From positions 1 to 34,894 of the forward strand of contig NZ_VJWX01000016.1 in the NCBI RefSeq assembly GCF_007713715.1: DNA of 34,894 bases. The letters run 5' to 3'. The position numbers were made by a program, and so were the translations under genes. Below the pieces are notes generated by a model. That model was not told where the DNA came from and did no database searches. It was given only the letters and a program-made list of their open reading frames with translations. Below are positions 31,521 to 34,894 of this stretch, one piece after another (positions within the stretch are counted from its first letter, which is position 1; each line of letters begins with the position of its first letter). The DNA comes from Amycolatopsis rhizosphaerae. Its GTDB lineage: Bacteria; Actinomycetota; Actinomycetes; Mycobacteriales; Pseudonocardiaceae.

Positions 31521-34004
31521 ATGGACGAGTCCGGCACCATCGACGTCGGTATCGACCTGGGGACGACGAACAGCGCCGTGGTCCTGGTCGAGGACGGCAC
31601 GCCGACGGTCATCAAGAACAACGACGGCTGGGACACCACGCCTTCGGCGGTGTGGCTGCCGAAACCGGGCGTGATCCACGTGGGCCGCCGCGCCCGCGAG
31701 CGGGTGGAGAGCGATCCGGCGAACGCCGCGGCCGAGTTCAAGCTGGAAATGGGCCTTGCGGACGCGAAACGCACGTTCGCCAGGGCCGGGGTGGAACTCA
31801 CGCCGCGGCAGTTGTCGGCGGAGGTGCTCAAATCGCTGCGCAACGACGTACGGCACCACACCGGGACCGCCCCCGAGGTCGCGGTGATCACGGTCCCGGC
31901 GGCGTTCACCCTGAACCAGAACAAGGACACCGCCGAGGCGGCCGCGCTGGCCGGGTTCCACCCGGCCTGCCCGCTGGTCCAGGAGCCCACCGCGGCGGCG
32001 TTCGCCTACGGCTTCTCCGACGCCACCGAGCGCGCGTACTGGATGGTGTTCGACTTCGGCGGCGGCACCTTCGACGCCGCCGTGGTCAGCAAGCGCGACG
32101 GGGACCTGCGCGTGCTCAACCACGCGGGCGATTCCTACCTCGGCGGCAAGCTGATCGACTGGGCCCTGATCGAGCGCGTGCTGGCCCCGGCCGTGGCGCG
32201 GGAGCTGGGCATCGCCGAGTTCCGCCGCGACAACCCGGCCCAGCGCGCGAACTTCGCCAAGCTCAAGCACGCCGCGGAGGAGGCGAAGATCCAGCTGTCG
32301 CGCCGCGACGAGATCGAGATCATGGTGGACCTGACCGGTCCCGGCGGCGGCACCGAGCCGTTCGAGTACCTGCTGCGCCGCGACGAGCTCGACCGCGTCG
32401 CCGAACCGTTCTACGTCCGCGCGATCAACCTGTGCCGCAACGCGCTGGCCGACGCGGCGCTGCGGCCGGAGGACATCGACCGGCTGCTGCTCGTCGGCGG
32501 TGTGACGCTCTCCCCCGGCCTGCGCGAGCGGCTCGCCGACCCGGCGGAGGGCCTGGGCATCGAACTGGACACCAGCCTGGATCCCACCACCGTGGTCGCC
32601 CGCGGCGCGGCGATCTTCGCCGGCACCGTCCGGCGTCCCGCCCGGAGGACGGCGGCGTCCGCGCCCGGCGAGTTCACCGCCGAGCTGGTCTACGAACCCA
32701 GCGTCACCACCACCACGCCGACCGTGGGCGGACGGCTGCACAGTTCGTCCACAGTGGACTGGACCGGCTACTCGGTGGTGCTGAGCAATCCGGGCGGCAG
32801 GCCGCCGTTCCGCTCCGCCCGCATCCCGCTGAGCGCCGGCGGCGCCTTCCTCACCGAGGTCGACCTCGATCCCGGCCGCACCTCCCGCTTCACCATCGAA
32901 CTCACCGACGCCACCGGAACCCGCCGCGAGCTGACGCCGGGCACGCTGTCGATCACCCACCGGGAGGTCGAGTTCGGCGGCGTCCGGCTCGCCCATTCGC
33001 TGGGCATCCAGCTCGACGACCGCGCGTTCGCCCCGATGCTGCGCAAGGGCGCCACCCTCCCCGCCAGGGTGCGCGAGGTGTTCCGCACCTCCCGCGCCCT
33101 GAACCGGTCCGACGACGAATCCGTCATCCGCATCCCGGTGGTGCAGGGCGAACGCAGCCGCGGCGACCGCAACCGCGAGGTCGGGATGCTGGAGATCCGG
33201 CCGAGGGACGTCCGCATCGACCTCCCCGCGGGCAGCGAGGTGGAGGTGACCTTCGAGGTGGACACCTCCAGCCTGGTCACCGTGGTCGCCGACGTCCCGC
33301 TCGTCCAGGCCCAGTTCGAGGCGGAGATCGATCTGGACAACGTGCGCACCGCGGAGGTGGGTGTGCTGCGCGAGCGTCTGTCCGAAGTGGAAACCCGGCT
33401 GGAGGGCCTGCGCGCCATGGCCCGCGGCGCCGAAGTGGAGGACGCGCGGCGGCGACTGGAGCGGCTCGACGGCGAAAGCGCCGTCACCACCGCCCGCGAC
33501 CAGGTGGGCGCCGCGAGCGTGGACGCGGGCGCGGCGGCCGCCGCCGAGGAGCGGCTGCGGGATCTGCAGGCCGAACTGGACGACATCGAGGAGGCCGTGG
33601 AGCTGCCCGTGCTCACCGACCAGCTCGGCGACGCCGTCAACGACGCGGTCGCGCTGGCCCGCCAGTCGGGCCTGCCCGGCCACCTTGAGGAGGCCGAGGA
33701 CCTGCGCCGCCGGGCCGACGAGGCGGTGAGCTCGAAGGACAGCGGCAGGGTGCGCGCGGAACTGGAGCGCATCGGCCAGTTCGTGATCGGGCTGGAACGG
33801 CGCAGCCCCGACTGGCCGGTGCGGCTCTTCTACACCCTCCAGGAGATGCTGCCCGCCTCCGGCCAGGTCACCGCGCTCGTCGCCGAAGGCAGGACGGCCA
33901 TCGCCGCGAACAACGTGCCCGCGCTGGAGGCGGTGAACCAGCGGCTGATCCGTCTGCTCCCGCAGGAAGAGCAGCAGAAGGTCATCGGGGTGGTCCGGGG
34001 ATGA
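31521..34004 (+). CDS. Divergent Hsp70-family chaperone with inserted beta domain and coiled-coil tail
   Basis: A protein of 827 residues (DnaK is about 610-640). The ATPase domain, ~4-371, has phosphate motif 1 GIDLGTTNS (10-18), motif 2 FDFGGGTFD (177-185) and adenosine motif LLLVGGVTLSPGL. Residues ~383-481 form an extra beta-sandwich-like segment (TAELVYEPSVTTTTPTVGG, then YSVVLSNPGG and ARIPLSAGGAFLTEVDL) where DnaK has only a short linker. A beta substrate-binding-like domain (~489-596) with LAHSLGIQLDDRAF follows, then about 230 residues of helix and coiled coil. Start ATG 31521 has GAGGAG 4 nt upstream; ATG 31509, overlapping the previous stop, is an alternative. It is not the housekeeping dnaK. 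Confidence 0.88.
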   Translation: MDESGTIDVGIDLGTTNSAVVLVEDGTPTVIKNNDGWDTTPSAVWLPKPGVIHVGRRARERVESDPANAAAEFKLEMGLADAKRTFARAGVELTPRQLSAEVLKSLRNDVRHHTGTAPEVAVITVPAAFTLNQNKDTAEAAALAGFHPACPLVQEPTAAAFAYGFSDATERAYWMVFDFGGGTFDAAVVSKRDGDLRVLNHAGDSYLGGKLIDWALIERVLAPAVARELGIAEFRRDNPAQRANFAKLKHAAEEAKIQLSRRDEIEIMVDLTGPGGGTEPFEYLLRRDELDRVAEPFYVRAINLCRNALADAALRPEDIDRLLLVGGVTLSPGLRERLADPAEGLGIELDTSLDPTTVVARGAAIFAGTVRRPARRTAASAPGEFTAELVYEPSVTTTTPTVGGRLHSSSTVDWTGYSVVLSNPGGRPPFRSARIPLSAGGAFLTEVDLDPGRTSRFTIELTDATGTRRELTPGTLSITHREVEFGGVRLAHSLGIQLDDRAFAPMLRKGATLPARVREVFRTSRALNRSDDESVIRIPVVQGERSRGDRNREVGMLEIRPRDVRIDLPAGSEVEVTFEVDTSSLVTVVADVPLVQAQFEAEIDLDNVRTAEVGVLRERLSEVETRLEGLRAMARGAEVEDARRRLERLDGESAVTTARDQVGAASVDAGAAAAAEERLRDLQAELDDIEEAVELPVLTDQLGDAVNDAVALARQSGLPGHLEEAEDLRRRADEAVSSKDSGRVRAELERIGQFVIGLERRSPDWPVRLFYTLQEMLPASGQVTALVAEGRTAIAANNVPALEAVNQRLIRLLPQEEQQKVIGVVRG

Positions 34005-34894
34005 GCGAGCCGCTGCGGGTCGCGCTGGCCGATCAGCTGATCCTGAGCCGGGCGCAGGACGCGGCCCGCGACGGCGATCTCGCCGAGGCGGCGCGGCTGC
34101 TGGACGAACTGGAGCCTGCGGTGCCCGTGCTCGACCTGCGGGCCCGCGTGCACGCGCAGGCGGGCGAACTGGTCAAGGCCGACGCGTGCTGGGCGAGGGT
34201 CCAACTGCTCGAACCCGGACACGAGGGCGCGGAGGCGGGCCGCGCCGCGGTCGCCCGGATCCGCTCCGGCGGGCGCGCCCGGCCCCTGGTCACCCCGGGA
34301 CGCACGGCCACGGCCGCGGCCCTGATCGCGGTGGCGGCGGTGACCGGCGGCATCCTGTGGGCCTCGGCCGCGGGAGGCGGCCCGGCAGGGGCTTCGAGTG
34401 GGGCTTCGAACGGGGCCGCGGGTGAGGCTTCGGGCGGGGGCGACGCGGCACTGGCCGCTGCCGTCCAACGCGCCGACACGCTCCAGCAGCGGCTCGCCGC
34501 GCTGGATGCCGGGCAACGGGCCGCGGCGGACGAACGGTCCCGGCGGCTCGACCGGATCGCCGCGCAGGTCGCCCTGCCCGGTGTGCGCGTGGAGCGGCGC
34601 GCGGACGAGGTGCGGGTGGTCTTCGACGAGGGGCTCTTCAGCTCCGGCACCGAACCGGCCCGGCAGGCCCCCGGGCTGCTGGCCGAACTCGGCCGCCGCC
34701 TGACCGGCCTGCCGGTCTCGGTGACCGTGGTGGGGCACGCCGTCGCCGTGCCAGGGGGCCCGAGCAGCGGCGGCTCCCCCGTCGCGCTGGCGCGGGCGGA
34801 GGTGGCGGCCGAACACCTGGCGCGGGGCAGCGGACTGCCGCTCACCGCATTCCGCCTGGCCACCGCCGACCAGTCGGACGCCCCCCATCCCGAC
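34001..34894 (+). CDS. TPR-TM protein with OmpA/MotB-like periplasmic domain, truncated by the window end
   Basis: The frame is open to the right edge (298 residues seen, no stop). Residues ~8-88 are two TPR-like helical hairpins (AQDAARDGDLAEAARLLDEL). A membrane helix lies at ~105-128, then a Gly/Ala/Ser linker and a coiled coil (~145-185). From ~190 the sequence resembles an OmpA/MotB peptidoglycan-binding domain: VRVVFDEGLFSSGTE, LLAELGRRLTG, VTVVGHAVAV and LARAEVAAEHLARG. Topology should be N-terminus inside and C-terminus in the cell wall. ATG 34001 overlaps the Hsp70 stop by 4 bases. It probably anchors the complex to the envelope. Confidence 0.8.
   Translation, partial: MSEPLRVALADQLILSRAQDAARDGDLAEAARLLDELEPAVPVLDLRARVHAQAGELVKADACWARVQLLEPGHEGAEAGRAAVARIRSGGRARPLVTPGRTATAAALIAVAAVTGGILWASAAGGGPAGASSGASNGAAGEASGGGDAALAAAVQRADTLQQRLAALDAGQRAAADERSRRLDRIAAQVALPGVRVERRADEVRVVFDEGLFSSGTEPARQAPGLLAELGRRLTGLPVSVTVVGHAVAVPGGPSSGGSPVALARAEVAAEHLARGSGLPLTAFRLATADQSDAPHPD

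Noticed and set aside
31029-33683. 884-codon open frame on the minus strand antisense to the Hsp70 gene
   Set aside because: It mirrors GC-rich codon bias of the plus-strand gene, has no ribosome-binding site or recognisable domain, and the Hsp70 frame has clear motifs.
31521-34004. Housekeeping dnaK with grpE and dnaJ
   Set aside because: The gene order is grpE-like then Hsp70 inside a kinase operon, the protein is ~200 residues too long with an insert, and no HPD-containing DnaJ follows.
26285-34894. Type VI secretion locus, suggested by kinase, PP2C, FHA and OmpA-like genes
   Set aside because: No TssB/C, Hcp, VgrG, ClpV or TssJ-M gene is visible, and the organism type is a single-membrane actinomycete.

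Overview
The window looks like chromosomal DNA of a high-GC filamentous actinomycete of the Pseudonocardiaceae, most likely Amycolatopsis-like. The grounds are very high GC with strong third-position bias, many GTG starts and ATGA/TGATG gene junctions, NDMA-dependent methanol dehydrogenase and mycofactocin-related genes, an ECF41 sigma factor, and tandem palindromes of a kind I associate with Amycolatopsis genomes (recall, not checked). I see no rRNA, tRNA, CRISPR array, transposase or prophage gene.

Layout. 1-2199: end of a 2-oxoacid:ferredoxin oxidoreductase beta subunit and a GltD-like flavoprotein with a ferredoxin tail. 2324-3919: a secreted PHA-depolymerase-type esterase and a membrane protein, facing each other across a perfect 15-bp hairpin. 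4039-5348: ECF41 sigma factor (sigJ type) with its DoxX partner, preceded by a near-consensus ECF41 promoter. 5411-5795: an AT-richer stretch with a tiny ORF and a possible 13E12/HNH remnant. 5796-10014 (minus): Ni/Co permease, DUF779 protein and aldehyde dehydrogenase in one tight operon, and a GAF-domain regulator. 10179-13404 (plus): iron-type alcohol dehydrogenase, sensor kinase and response regulator in one overlapping operon. 13428-14773: divergent HxlR regulator and enoyl-CoA hydratase around a clear palindromic operator. 14816-19679 (minus): methanol dehydrogenase (mno), a MoxR ATPase with a His-rich tail, a CoxE-like VWA protein and a methyltransferase resembling MftM. 19933-21436 (minus): an ECF sigma factor and its CU044_5270-type membrane partner. 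21476-23818 (minus): trpBA with a small upstream ORF and a structured leader. 23921-26171: cation transporter, rhodanese and GlxA-type regulator.

The alcohol and C1 genes (5796-19679) read as one physiological unit. Two type III alcohol dehydrogenases make aldehyde, an aldehyde dehydrogenase removes it, a two-component system and a GAF regulator sense it, and MoxR/VWA/MftM probably mature the enzyme or its mycofactocin redox cofactor. The mycofactocin core genes (mftABCDEF) are not in the window.

The most interesting part is 26285-34894 (plus): seven genes, with overlapping or very short junctions, that I do not recognise as a named system. They encode (1) a membrane protein with a degenerate J-like N-terminus and two extracellular septum-formation-like domains, (2) an FHA protein fused to an OmpR-type DNA-binding domain, (3) a PP2C phosphatase, (4) a soluble Ser/Thr kinase with an altered catalytic loop, (5) a GrpE-like protein, (6) a divergent 827-residue Hsp70 with an inserted beta domain, and (7) a TPR-TM-OmpA-like protein cut by the window end. 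This amounts to a second, divergent DnaK/DnaJ/GrpE set wired to a phosphorylation switch and bracketed by two envelope-spanning proteins.
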